Source of the DNA: Takakia lepidozioides
Taxonomy: Eukaryota; Streptophyta; Takakiopsida; Takakiales; Takakiaceae
NCBI GenBank assembly: GCA_030704615.1
Contig: CM060732.1
Location: 74,939,053-75,003,052, forward strand
Direction: 5' to 3'
Length of the DNA: 64,000 bases
Shown here: positions 24,261 to 33,559 of the stretch, one piece after another
Layout: every line of letters starts with the position of its first letter
How positions within the stretch are numbered: position 1 is the first letter of the stretch
The notes under the pieces: model-generated
Database searches by the model: none
What the model was told of the DNA's origin: nothing
The model's input: only the letters and a program-made list of their open reading frames with translations
Program-made: the position numbers and the translations under genes

Positions 24261-24884
24261 CACAGTTTTCGGATATGTGCCTGCAACCCATTGGTGACAC
24301 AGCAATAAACATTCAGAACCACCATAGATCCTCCCAATGAGATAACTTAAAACTCATCATGAAAATAGGGATGAATTGATAAGAGGACAAAACAGGCATA
24401 TGCAAGTTGAAGAAGGTGCCCTTAGCTAGTGTAGCTTTCGATAACATTCATGCAAGTCACCAAGGGCTCTATCTGAAGTAACACACGGAGGAAGATACAA
24501 ACATCTTCGAATTTAAGGATGCTAAGCAAGCTTTGCGCATGACAAGGCCTCCCCTCTAATCAAGCTCATTGAGATCTTTCCACCATTAACAGCCTGTTCT
24601 CGCCATTGTATTGTGGCCATTAGCTTTTCTTTCACCCAAGGAGACCAACCCACATGTCACCGGACATTCTGTGTGCACTGCTTATGTCTGTAGTCTGGAG
24701 ATTTTGGATTGGTCTGAAAACCACGAGGGTGCTGCTGAGTAGGTACACTTCTGACCAAGCCACAACCCTTAACCACCCGAGATTCTAACTCAACTCAACA
24801 ACTAGGTGTGCAATCCAGTCCACGAAATACTATCATATCAGAGTCAGTCAAAGTCCCTCCATGACAGACTACTTCACATCGTAC

Positions 24885-24990
24885 ATGCAGAAAGCACACC
24901 TTGTCAACCCTGTAGTCCCACCCTTGTGAAGGATCTCTAAGGAAATCCGGCCAGGTTTGTCCCATGCTCCAATATTGACCTACGTGCCAG
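24885..24990 (-). pseudogene. Another PDF-motif half (OSB-type)
   Basis: The minus strand encodes 'QTWPDFLRDPSQGWDYRVDK'. It matches a PDF-motif first half with the second Trp of the pair kept and the first changed to Gly. It may be an upstream PDF motif of the same PDF-PPR gene, since OSB2-4-type proteins carry more than one, or it may be a relic. Confidence 0.45.
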
Positions 24991-25066
24991 ATATACCAGA
25001 GGGCAAAGCATGTCGATTACAGCCCTTGTCTGACTACCCTGTGTGCTTCTTTGCTTATCGACCAGA

Positions 25067-25992
25067 TTACTTACTATTGGATAGGTCAAAGGAAAATTCA
25101 AGCCTGGATTGTGCAGTGCATACAACAGAGAATCCAAAGGGATCACCTAATTTCACTGGCGTCATGAAGGTCTGGGAGGAGCCATAGCCACCACTTGCAA
25201 AGGGCTCCATCGTTGGCGCTTTGGCCAAGGGGATGCCGGTTTCAGCTTCAGAGCCCAATCCCTTAATCTGCAGCACGATGTGAGGGCTCTTGCTCGAGAA
25301 GACAGGGCCTCGGGTATGGAGTCCGCATGCGCAATCGGGAGAATGTCGCAGCACGCTGTCATCCCCACCATTGACTGAGAGACAAGCAGAATACAATTTT
25401 GGGTACAATCCACCTCGTGCACTTCGAAGCGATGCAAGAAATGATTGCACCACCAGGCTACTCATCCAGCTTGTGCTAACCCTTCGTAATCTCCCTTGCT
25501 GTCTATGTCTGCTACCCTATCTCCTCACGGATCTATCGAACACGGGATAGACACTCGTCTTCCACATCTGCATCTGCGTGGCTTTGCCTTGAATTTGTGT
25601 TCTAAGGTCCACTTATAAGTTCTCAGGTCTCCAGTCTCATCCACGTATGTAGGTGGTGCGGGCCTTGGGGACCACTCTTTCGCCAGGTTTCCAATCAGAT
25701 CTTTTGCAACCATTGCCTCTGTAGCCGCAGTGATGGCTGGAGCTCCTGCCACTTCCCTGACACTTTGCAGGGTTGTACCCCACTTCTTCACGCTTGCTCG
25801 GGTGAAGCTCAGGGCAGCTGTTTCTAAGCGTGAGCAGTGCCAGGAGTTCAGAGACGGGATCCGCAGTATGGCCGAGATACAGTTGTTGCTACGGTTGTCT
25901 GGTTCACACCAACCTGCAGCTCTTAGGCTCTTTTTCAATTGATGCGTTTCAACATTGTTTCGGCAGAGAATACAACCTGCCTGTACCCGCAA
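25067..25992 (-). other. Unrecognised minus-strand frames upstream of the PDF-PPR gene
   Basis: Two long minus-strand frames (25992-25525 and 25465-25067) lie upstream of the PDF-PPR gene on the same strand. The first has a Ser/Arg-rich start and 'SPRPAPPTYVDETGD'; the second has a run of Ser and Gly. They could be 5' exons carrying a transit peptide, but I recognise no OB fold or other domain, and both could be chance frames. Confidence 0.25.
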
Positions 25993-26380
25993 AAAATCAG
26001 TTGTCCAACAAATTTGATTTCCGTGGTGTTCTCCTTGATATCCATATGCTTTTACAATGCACGGGAAGATCTGAGGCTATGGGACTAAGTGCTCCCATGA
26101 TCAGGTTGTGTCGCCAAAACAGATGTTGCAGCAAAAAATGTCGCGCAGAGAGGTAGATTTCCTCAGTAACCTAATCACGTTGAGGACCTGCGCGATTGGC
26201 AGCACAGATAAAGTGGTACAGGATTAGGAGAGCTCCGGCCATGAGCTTCACACATTTGTGGGATGCATCAGCTTATTGCATTCGCGGGCGTGGAGTTTAG
26301 AATTCTTGGGTGTCGACGATGAAACACCTTGGTGGCACGGACGGAGGAAAGACTGTGGCGGGAGCCACGGGGATAAAGAG

Positions 26381-26524
26381 ATGTCGGGATTCGTGGTTGC
26401 CGTGGTGTCCGAATCCCCTATACAAATGTGGGCCGTGGTGGTGGCGGGCATCTGTGTGCTCTTTGCACTTCTCCTCTCCACCCTCTTCCTTCCTGGTCAT
26501 CCATCGACCTACAACGACCCTGAG
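26381..26524 (+). pseudogene. Orphan first exon of a LAZ1-like (DUF300) membrane protein
   Basis: An ATG opens 48 codons ending in 'GAG|GTTTGG', a plausible splice donor. The product has a hydrophobic segment 'MWAVVVAGICVLFALLLST' followed by 'STYNDPE'. This resembles the first transmembrane helix and 'ST/AYN.PEEQKW' loop of plant LAZ1/DUF300 (organic solute transporter alpha-like) proteins. The expected following exon ('EQKWLI...') is not found in the next kilobases. It therefore looks like a detached exon with its promoter-proximal region. Confidence 0.5.
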
Positions 26525-26894
26525 GTTTGGAAAATCTTTTTTCTTCGTGCGTATGATGTCTTTTAATTCTGTGCCTGTGGTCCGTTCTCTGCCAACCTTC
26601 ACGGGATTGGTCAAGGAGTACATCTTTCTTGTTTGTCTTTCCATGAAAGTGTGATGCCACACAGTTTTATAAGTCTCTCTGTCCCTTAGGCACGCACCGG
26701 CCTCCCCCAACCTCTCTCTCACACACATAAAACACACCAGACCACACCACCCACACCCTAAAAGGTTCTGAGTTCATTGAATGCAGCTCCTTGGCAAGAA
26801 GCATCTGCAGTGACAACATGTACATATGATAGGGCAGGTGGACTCTTGACTTTATCAATCTGTATCAGAGCCCATGATTGAAATCCAATTGCAT

Positions 26895-27015
26895 CATCTG
26901 TTTTTCCCACAGAAGCATTTAAGATCACCAAATGTCAGCAGAAATGAGGGCCCCTGGATTGGTGGTTGGACGAATTCTCCTTGGTTGAAAGAAGAGCTGG
27001 CTGCTGCGTCCCAAG
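26895..27015 (+). pseudogene. PDF-motif second half upstream of the plus-strand PPR gene
   Basis: The plus strand encodes 'GPWIGGWTNSPWLKEELAAA', the C-terminal half of an OSB-type PDF motif (ALWI.G..NPPWV...L). It lies about 1 kb upstream of the 28.0-kb PPR gene and in the same direction, mirroring the PDF-then-PPR order of the minus-strand gene. The PDF first half was not found upstream. Confidence 0.5.
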
Positions 27016-27099
27016 GTGGAGCACAATCTGCGAATGGTATAGATTATGGTCAAAGGACACAATTTGGTCAAACATGGGCTGTGGAGGAATGTATCACCT

Positions 27100-28020
27100 A
27101 GTCAGCCTGGCTTGAAAGGTGCCTTGGCCACCCGAAGCTCCTTAAGTGTTTACTTCAACATCTGTACTTTGGTATTTCTGCTATGTTTCTCACGAGTGTC
27201 AAGTAGCTAAGGACCCTAGACTAACTAGCAGAATTGTTATCCAAAGCTGCAGTCGCATTTCCTCCGGGCAGTAAGGAAATTGGAAGTTGGCAAGTTCTCA
27301 TTTTACTTATTGCATTCAGGTCTGGCAATGAGCAAAAAATCGGAGCTCTTCCAAGAGCCTTCACAGTCAAGTGACAAGAGGCCGGATAAGGTAATCTAGT
27401 TAGGGTGTTAAAAAGTTTGTAGTGAGAGCTTGTGATTGGAAGGTTGATGTTTGATATATCAGAATTCCAGAGTTTTCTAAGAGTACTGATGATTTCTTCT
27501 TGTCCCAACAAAGCAGCTAATGCGGTTCATACTTCATACTGTTGGTATGAAGAAGTTTTTCTTTCTTGTTAGCAGGACATAAAAATAGGTGCTCAACGTT
27601 GTTCCCTATTGTGTGAGTAGTGGTTTGGTGGCTGTAGCCTGGTGCAGACTTTAAACATAAGGACACAAAAGAGACCCTTTGGATTGAAGGTTGGTTGGAC
27701 CCACATTGTGTGCATTTGGAGCTATTAGCTACAGTACGAGGTCCAGCACAATGTGGTGATGGTTGTAACAGTGAGGTTTACCATGGAGCTGCAGGCCGAG
27801 ATTACAAATGGTAATATTTGGGTTTGCATTTATATCACAAAGCATATTATGTTTGTACAGTTATCTAAATGTAGAGTGCAGTGTTTTAGATCCTGCAGTA
27901 TTAATAGCAAGCTGCCTGTCCTCATAAAGAGGTCAGAGTTTGAATTATGTAGGAGCTTTGAGATGTGTTATGTGAATTCATTGGTGACGGTTGCAACTAA
28001 TTATGCTTTAGTCATGCAGG
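27100..28020. other. Region between PDF remnant and PPR start
   Basis: No recognised coding sequence. It could be an intron or 5' region of the plus-strand PPR gene. Confidence 0.3.
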
Positions 28021-28023
28021 AGG

Positions 28024-30495
28024 ATGGCAATGTTGAATTGGACACAGTTGATTGAAACACATAACTCTTTGCCCATTCTTTTCAAAAGAGGACAGAGAGA
28101 GGGAATCAACAAGAACTCCTCTGGCACCTGTGAGAATATGAGGACTCTATGTAAGGCAGGGCAACTGAAAGAGGCACTTCACATTTTGAATCAAAGATGT
28201 GTTTGGGCAGACTCCACTACTTATTTCTATCTCTTGCAGGAGTGCATCAAGATGCAAGGCCTGGCAGAGGGAAAGCAGGTGCATGCCCACATCATGCGAA
28301 GTGGATTCAAGCCAAATGTGTTTCTGTTCAATACCCTTGTCAACATGTATGTCAAGTGTGGGAGGCTGGTTGATGCACAAGAAGTGTTTGAGAAAATGCC
28401 TGAACGAGATTTGTTTACATGGAATATTTTGATAGCAGGATATGCCAAGCATGGGTTGGGGAGGGAGGCTTTGGGAATCTATGAGAAAATGATACGGGAA
28501 AGGGTGATGCCAAACAAGATTACATTCATTTGTGTTCTCAATGCATGTGGTGGCCTGATAGCCCTGGAGAAGGGCAAAGCAGTTCATGCTGACATCGGCA
28601 AAGCCAGAGTTGTACCAGATATTGTTCTGGACACTGCTCTTGTCTCCATGTACGCCAAATGCGGGAGCATAAAGGATGCTCGTGAGGTGTTTAACAATAT
28701 GGCTCAACAAAATGTGGTCTCATGGAATGCCATAATTGCAGGGTATGCCAAACATAGGTTTGGTATGGAGGCTTTGGAGATCTATGAGCAGATGATAGGG
28801 GAAGGGGTGATGCCCAACAAGGTCACATTCACTTGTGTTCTCAATGCATGTGCCAGCCTGGTAGACCTGGTAAAGGGGAAGGAGCTCCATGCCGACATCA
28901 GGAAAGCAGGAATTGGTTCAGATGCCATTCTAGAAAATGCCCTCATTGACATGTATGCCAAATGTGGGAGCATGAAGGATGCGTGTCGAGTGTTTGACCA
29001 TATGTCTCACCGAAATGTTGTCTCCTGGAGTGTGATGATCGCAGGATATGCTCAGCATGGGTATGGTAGGGAGGCTTTAGAGTCCTATGAGCAAATGATA
29101 CGGGAAGGGGTGACGCCTGATAAGGTCACATTCACTTGTGTTGTCAATGCATGTGCCAGCCTGGGAGTCTTGCAAAAGGGCAAAGAGGTTCACGCTTTTA
29201 TTACTAAAACTAGAATTGCACCAGATGTGATCCTGGTGACTGCTCTGGTTGCCATGTATGCCAAATGCGGGAGCATGAAGGATGCACACCTATTGTTCGA
29301 TAACATGGCTCAGCGAAATTTGGTTGCATGGAGTGCAATGATTGCAGGATATGTTCAGCATGGATGTAGTAGGAAGGCTGTCAAGATCTATGAGCAAATG
29401 AGACGGGAAGGAGTGATGCCCAACAAGGTCATATTCACTTGCATTCTCAATGCCTGTGCCAGCCTGGCAGCCCTGGAGAAAGGCAAAGAGGTTCATGAGG
29501 ACATAATGGAAGGTAGAATTGAGCCTGATATCATTCTGGTGAATAGCCTTGTCAACATGTATGCCAAATGCAGCAGTATCAAGGATGCACGGCAAGTGTT
29601 CAATAATATGACTGTACGAGATGTGGTCTCATGGAACACCATAATAGCAGGATATTCTCAACTTTGTTGCGGTTTGGAGGCTTTTGAGATCTATAGACAA
29701 ATGATATGGGAAGGGGTGGCACCGGACAAGGTGACGTTCATTTGCCTTCTCAATGCATGTGCAAACCTAGCAGCCTTGGAAAAGGGCATGGAGGTTCATG
29801 CTGACATCGTCAAAGCTGGAATTCCTCGGGATATAATTCTGGAGAATGCCCTTGTCGACATGTATGCCAAATGTGGGAGCGTGAAGGACGCACGTCAAGT
29901 GCTCAACAATATGGCTCAACGAGACGTAGTCTCCTGGAATGCAATGATCGCAGGATATGGGCAGCATGGTTGTGCTATGGAAACCCTGCAACTGTTTGAA
30001 GAAATGCAACAGGAGGGCTTGAAGCCGGACTGTATTACATTTGTATCCCTTCTCTCTGCATGTAGCCATGTGGGCCTAGTGGATGAAGGCTGTCACTTCT
30101 TTGATTCCATGAGTCAAGATCATGGCCTTACTCCTACAGTGGAGCACTTCAGCTGCATGGTGGACCTTCTTGGCCGTGCAGGTCAGCTGGATGAGGCCGA
30201 GGACTTCATTAGCGAAATGCCAATGGAACCAGGTGATGCAGTGTGGCGGGCCTTGCTTGGAGCCTGTAGAGTTCATGGGGATGTGGAGCGAGCAGAATAC
30301 GTGGCAAAATGCCTTCTCGAATTGGATCCACAAGACTCTTCCACTTATGTGCTGTTATCAAACATCTATGCTGCAGCGGGCAGGTGGGATGATCAAGTGA
30401 AGGTAACAAAGATGATGAAGGCCAGGGGCGTCATGAAGGAGCCAGGGAACAGCTGCATTGAGATTGACCATCAGGTGCATATATTTGAAAATTAG
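28024..30495 (+). CDS. PLS-class PPR protein, 823 residues, stop before the DYW domain
   Basis: An organelle-targeted RNA-binding protein of the PLS-PPR type. After a short start, the linker 'SSGTCENMRTLCKAGQLKEA' matches the minus-strand PPR gene. It is followed by many P, L and S repeats in about 100-residue triplets ('VSWNAMIAGYGQHG', 'DMYAKCGSVKDARQV', 'CVLNACASLVDLVKGKE'). An E motif then follows ('HFSCMVDLLGRAGQLDEAED', 'YVLLSNIYAAAGRWDDQ'), ending 'EIDHQVHIFEN'. The TAG here interrupts what is normally the E+ to DYW passage; a clear DYW-like sequence continues out of frame. The single large exon is typical of the family. RNA binding may persist, but editing activity in cis would be lost. 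No upstream exon is proven; the ATG at 28024 is the first in frame. Confidence 0.85.
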   Translation: MAMLNWTQLIETHNSLPILFKRGQREGINKNSSGTCENMRTLCKAGQLKEALHILNQRCVWADSTTYFYLLQECIKMQGLAEGKQVHAHIMRSGFKPNVFLFNTLVNMYVKCGRLVDAQEVFEKMPERDLFTWNILIAGYAKHGLGREALGIYEKMIRERVMPNKITFICVLNACGGLIALEKGKAVHADIGKARVVPDIVLDTALVSMYAKCGSIKDAREVFNNMAQQNVVSWNAIIAGYAKHRFGMEALEIYEQMIGEGVMPNKVTFTCVLNACASLVDLVKGKELHADIRKAGIGSDAILENALIDMYAKCGSMKDACRVFDHMSHRNVVSWSVMIAGYAQHGYGREALESYEQMIREGVTPDKVTFTCVVNACASLGVLQKGKEVHAFITKTRIAPDVILVTALVAMYAKCGSMKDAHLLFDNMAQRNLVAWSAMIAGYVQHGCSRKAVKIYEQMRREGVMPNKVIFTCILNACASLAALEKGKEVHEDIMEGRIEPDIILVNSLVNMYAKCSSIKDARQVFNNMTVRDVVSWNTIIAGYSQLCCGLEAFEIYRQMIWEGVAPDKVTFICLLNACANLAALEKGMEVHADIVKAGIPRDIILENALVDMYAKCGSVKDARQVLNNMAQRDVVSWNAMIAGYGQHGCAMETLQLFEEMQQEGLKPDCITFVSLLSACSHVGLVDEGCHFFDSMSQDHGLTPTVEHFSCMVDLLGRAGQLDEAEDFISEMPMEPGDAVWRALLGACRVHGDVERAEYVAKCLLELDPQDSSTYVLLSNIYAAAGRWDDQVKVTKMMKARGVMKEPGNSCIEIDHQVHIFEN

Positions 30496-30820
30496 GTGCC
30501 ATCCGAAAATTGAGGAAAACCATGCAGAGCTGACAAGTTCATCTGGGCAGATGACACGGGCTTGGTATGTGCCTGACACTTGCTTTGCATGGCACAATGT
30601 GGAGGAGCATAAGGTATTTTCTCTTTGCCACCACAGTGAGATTGCTTTGGGGCTCATCAGCATGGCCCATGGGACGCCTCTGCGGGTCATCAAGAACTTT
30701 TGGATGTGTAGTGATTGCCACATGGCCACCAAGTTCATCGCAAAGATTGTGGGATGAGCAATTGTTGTACAAGATGCCAGCCGTTTTCACCACTTCCAAG
30801 AGGGGTTTTTTCTCCTGGTG
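30496..30820 (+). pseudogene. Decayed DYW cytidine deaminase-like domain
   Basis: Just after the PPR stop, one frame reads 'SSSGQMTRAWYVPDTCFAWH', 'NVEEHKVFSLCHHSE', 'LGLISMAHGTPLRVIKN', 'MCSDCHMATKFIAKIVG'. A TGA follows where Arg is usual, then 'AIVVQDASRFHHFQEG'. A further frame change gives 'FSPGETW' at the DYW end. The deaminase HxE (HSE) and the CxxCH zinc-binding cysteines are still readable. A Lys-Leu pair after HSE is missing, so the domain has at least three lesions. Confidence 0.85.
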
Positions 30821-31560
30821 AAACATGGAACATGAATGAGAATGTTTTTGGATGTGACCAATCACTGCCCCTCTGAGTGGCCCATTGTGATGATCCCAGT
30901 TCAAACATACCTTTCTTTCCCTGAAGATGGCACTGCAGAGCAGGTGACAGATTTTGCTAAGATTGGTAGGCATGGAGTGAATTTTGAAGTAATGGAGGTT
31001 GGAAGTTTTGCACCAAACAATCCGGGGGATCCCTAAAATAGTTGAAGATAGGATGGTTGAGGGTGGTTTTTTTTAACATTCTCTATGCTTGCCGATTCCT
31101 ATTCATTGTACTTGCGCCAAAAGCTGGAGAAGCTTTCAAAATGACTACTTCCAACTTGGATGAAACAGCAAGCAAATGCAAGAGCTGAGGTCAGTCTTGC
31201 ACTTACAACTATATCAGTTCTGGTACAGGTTTTCGTTGGCGGGTCACCAAATTCCAAATGGGCGGCATGCATCCAGTTCATGGAAGTACGATTAAACAAG
31301 GTGTTTCATCTGTTATTTCTAAAATGTCAAAATATCACTGAAAGGGGCCACTTCCTCTTTGTCAACCTGTAAATACTTACGGTCATGTTCGAGAGGACCA
31401 AGGAGGCATCAGAGAGCACTTATTATATTGTGAATACCGACAGAGTGGGAGACGGAGTAAGCCAGGCGGGACTCGGGAGGGAGAAGAAACCCTAGGGCTC
31501 ACGGCTCCACCCGAGCCGAACCTACACTAGTACAGGTTTGGAGACAGGTTCGGAATTTCC
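30821..31560. other. Intergenic, nothing recognised
   Basis: Downstream of the DYW remnant, no coding or repeat signal could be assigned. Confidence 0.3.
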
Positions 31561-31576
31561 TGACCTAAAATGTATT

Positions 31577-31930
31577 CCACTGACGTAGCACGATTAGGTC
31601 TCGGTGTATTTTAAGTCGATTAAGTCTAGGTGTATCCTTAGTCGATTAGGTCTACTTGTATTTTAGGTCGATTAGGTCTCCGTGTATTTTAGTCGATTAG
31701 GTGAACGTATTTAAAGTCGATTAGGCCTACGTGTATTTGGGTCGATTAGGCTTACGTGTATCTAAAGTCGATGAGGTGTACGTGTATTTTTGGTCCTTAG
31801 GTCTCCGTGACTTTTTAGTCGATTAGGTCTCCTTGTCTTTTTAGTCGATTAGGTGAAGTTGTATTTAAAGTCGATTAGGTCCACGTGTATTTTGGGTCGA
31901 TTAGGTTTACGTAGGTTTAAAGTCGAGCGA
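31577..31930 (+). repeat. Minisatellite of a GTCGATTAGG-type unit
   Basis: About a dozen units of 25-29 bp carry the core 'agtcgattaggt' and a variable part like 'ctacgtgtattttta'. The core is nearly constant and the spacer varies. No coding frame follows the period. Confidence 0.85.
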
Positions 31931-31934
31931 GTCT

Positions 31935-32015
31935 GACGCGTGCGGCAGAGTGGTTAAATAGCAGGCGCGCAACTCAGAGAGGGTGGAGGGGTTTCAAGCT
32001 CGTTGCATCGCAGAA
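31935..32015 (+). other. tRNA-like (Ser/Leu-type) sequence, degenerate
   Basis: 'tgcggcagagtggttaa' is a good RNA polymerase III A box as found in class II tRNAs. 'ggtttcaagctc', about 45 bp on, is a weak B box. Acceptor and T stems do not pair well, so a working tRNA is unlikely. A tRNA-derived SINE head or relic is possible. Confidence 0.25.
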
Positions 32016-32018
32016 ACC

Positions 32019-32114
32019 ATGGCGGCTAGTCGCCTTGCTGCTCTGATTCTGTGTTTTCTGTCTGTTCTATCTGTGTTCTGTTTGAGCTCGTTGTGTACTT
32101 GGGTTGCTTCTTAG
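32019..32114 (+). CDS. Short signal-peptide-like ORF, 31 residues
   Basis: An ATG in a strong context (aaaccATGGcg) starts 'MAASRLAALILCFLSVLSVF', followed by 'CLSSLCTWVAS' and a stop. A charged start followed by a long hydrophobic core is typical of a secretory signal. It may be the first exon of a small secreted protein or a chance frame. No continuation exon was recognised downstream. Confidence 0.25.
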   Translation: MAASRLAALILCFLSVLSVFCLSSLCTWVAS

Positions 32115-33440
32115 TAGCTACTCCATGAATGGTATTCAAGTATGTTTGTGGTTCATTCTTTGTCTCCCTCTTTGAGTTTTCTTTATCTTGTTGGTTCCGA
32201 TGGCCTCCGAATCACGGCTTGTAGTCTCGTGTCGTTGGATGACTGTTTAGAAGGGAAAGGTTTCTCAGTGATGACGACAAGATGACGAGACTGAGTGTTT
32301 AGGTCTCAGGCGTAGGCAGGACGGGTCTAGAGCGGAGTGTTCTACTTCGTTTTCTGCTTTTCCTGTCTCAGCCTTTTTCCGCTGGCTTGCCAGTTGCACT
32401 GAAGCATAAACGAGGCATTTGTCTGAGAGAAACCTACGAGGTCGTACTAAGAATGTCCATCGACATTATCGAATCCGGCCTTATGTCGAGTGAGTTCTAG
32501 TCGTGGTTTCTTCATATCAAGTGTTACCCAACTAACGCGTTTCGAGAGAGTTTGCCTCGCTGCACGGTTTGGTTCAATCGTGTCATTTGACTGTCATGTA
32601 GGTGAAAGGTAGTGTAGCCGTCCATCTCTTGTCAGGTCGCTGTGGCTTGAGTGATGATTCATTCCTTTCACGACGGTCATCAGAGCTATTGAGCAATGTT
32701 GATTTCAATCTGGAAAATTAATCTGACAAGCTCAAGTTGTCGAGAAGTTACTAGTAGTTTTTGTGGATTTCCAGGATGGCAGCTTGATTGTCGATCTTTT
32801 GATATGAAGGGTGGCGTGTACTCACTGCAAGGCCATCGTTTCATTGTTCTGTGTTTGTTATTGTGTTGGATGATCCTGATGGAGGTCATGCCTTGTGGAT
32901 AATCCTCCCCTTATTGCAGCTATTTCGTGTAAAACGATTCATGGGGCCTGATGATGCAACTTAAATCTTTGAGACCTGACTGCCTCCTGAGGCTTTGATG
33001 ACAGACAAGCTGAAGGCTTTCCCCTGAACACTGATGTTTTATGACTTCGAGGTGAGCACAATTGAAGTTACGATGCCACCACAGATGACCACGAGTGTAT
33101 TCCACTAACAAGACACCGTATTGTGCGAAAACGCATACAACAATTCGGGGCCTTGCCATCCTGTAGAATGGAAGAGAACAAACCGTTCCAGAAGGGTATA
33201 ACCTGTTCTCATTACGCCAGCATTGTCCGTGCTTGCTTTACGCCAAGGTGCAGATTGCAACTGCCGTGACAAAGAAGTGTATGTGTTAACTCCATGGTTT
33301 GAGCAGGAAGAAGGAAAACGAAAGCCTCTTGATTATTGATACATCCAACAGCTACTCCAACAGATGCTGCAGGGCTTGACCTATGACCTACCGCATGATT
33401 CTTCTGGCCTATATGCCAGCAACCAGTAAAAGTGTCGTAC
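32115..33440. other. Intergenic, nothing recognised
   Basis: No family-level coding match, tandem repeat or mobile element end was seen up to the start of the left arm of the inverted duplication. Confidence 0.35.
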
Positions 33441-33559
33441 AGGTTCTTGTGTCACAGATTGCTGCCAAGGAAAAATACGTCTATCTGCAAAACCATCAGC
33501 CTCAACCAATGAGATGTCCACTGGAGGGAAAACGAAAATGTCCACTGTGAGGGAAAATT

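Noticed and set aside
26297-26737. Minus-strand frames opposite the LAZ1-like exon
   Set aside because: Arg/Glu-rich chance frames; the plus-strand frame has the transmembrane helix and splice donor.
28147-30069. Long minus-strand frames opposite the plus-strand PPR gene
   Set aside because: They are mirror shadows of the PPR repeats; the plus strand has the recognisable motifs.
31935-32015. Functional tRNA gene
   Set aside because: Only the A box is good; acceptor and T stems do not pair and the anticodon arm is unclear. Kept only as a low-confidence tRNA-like relic.
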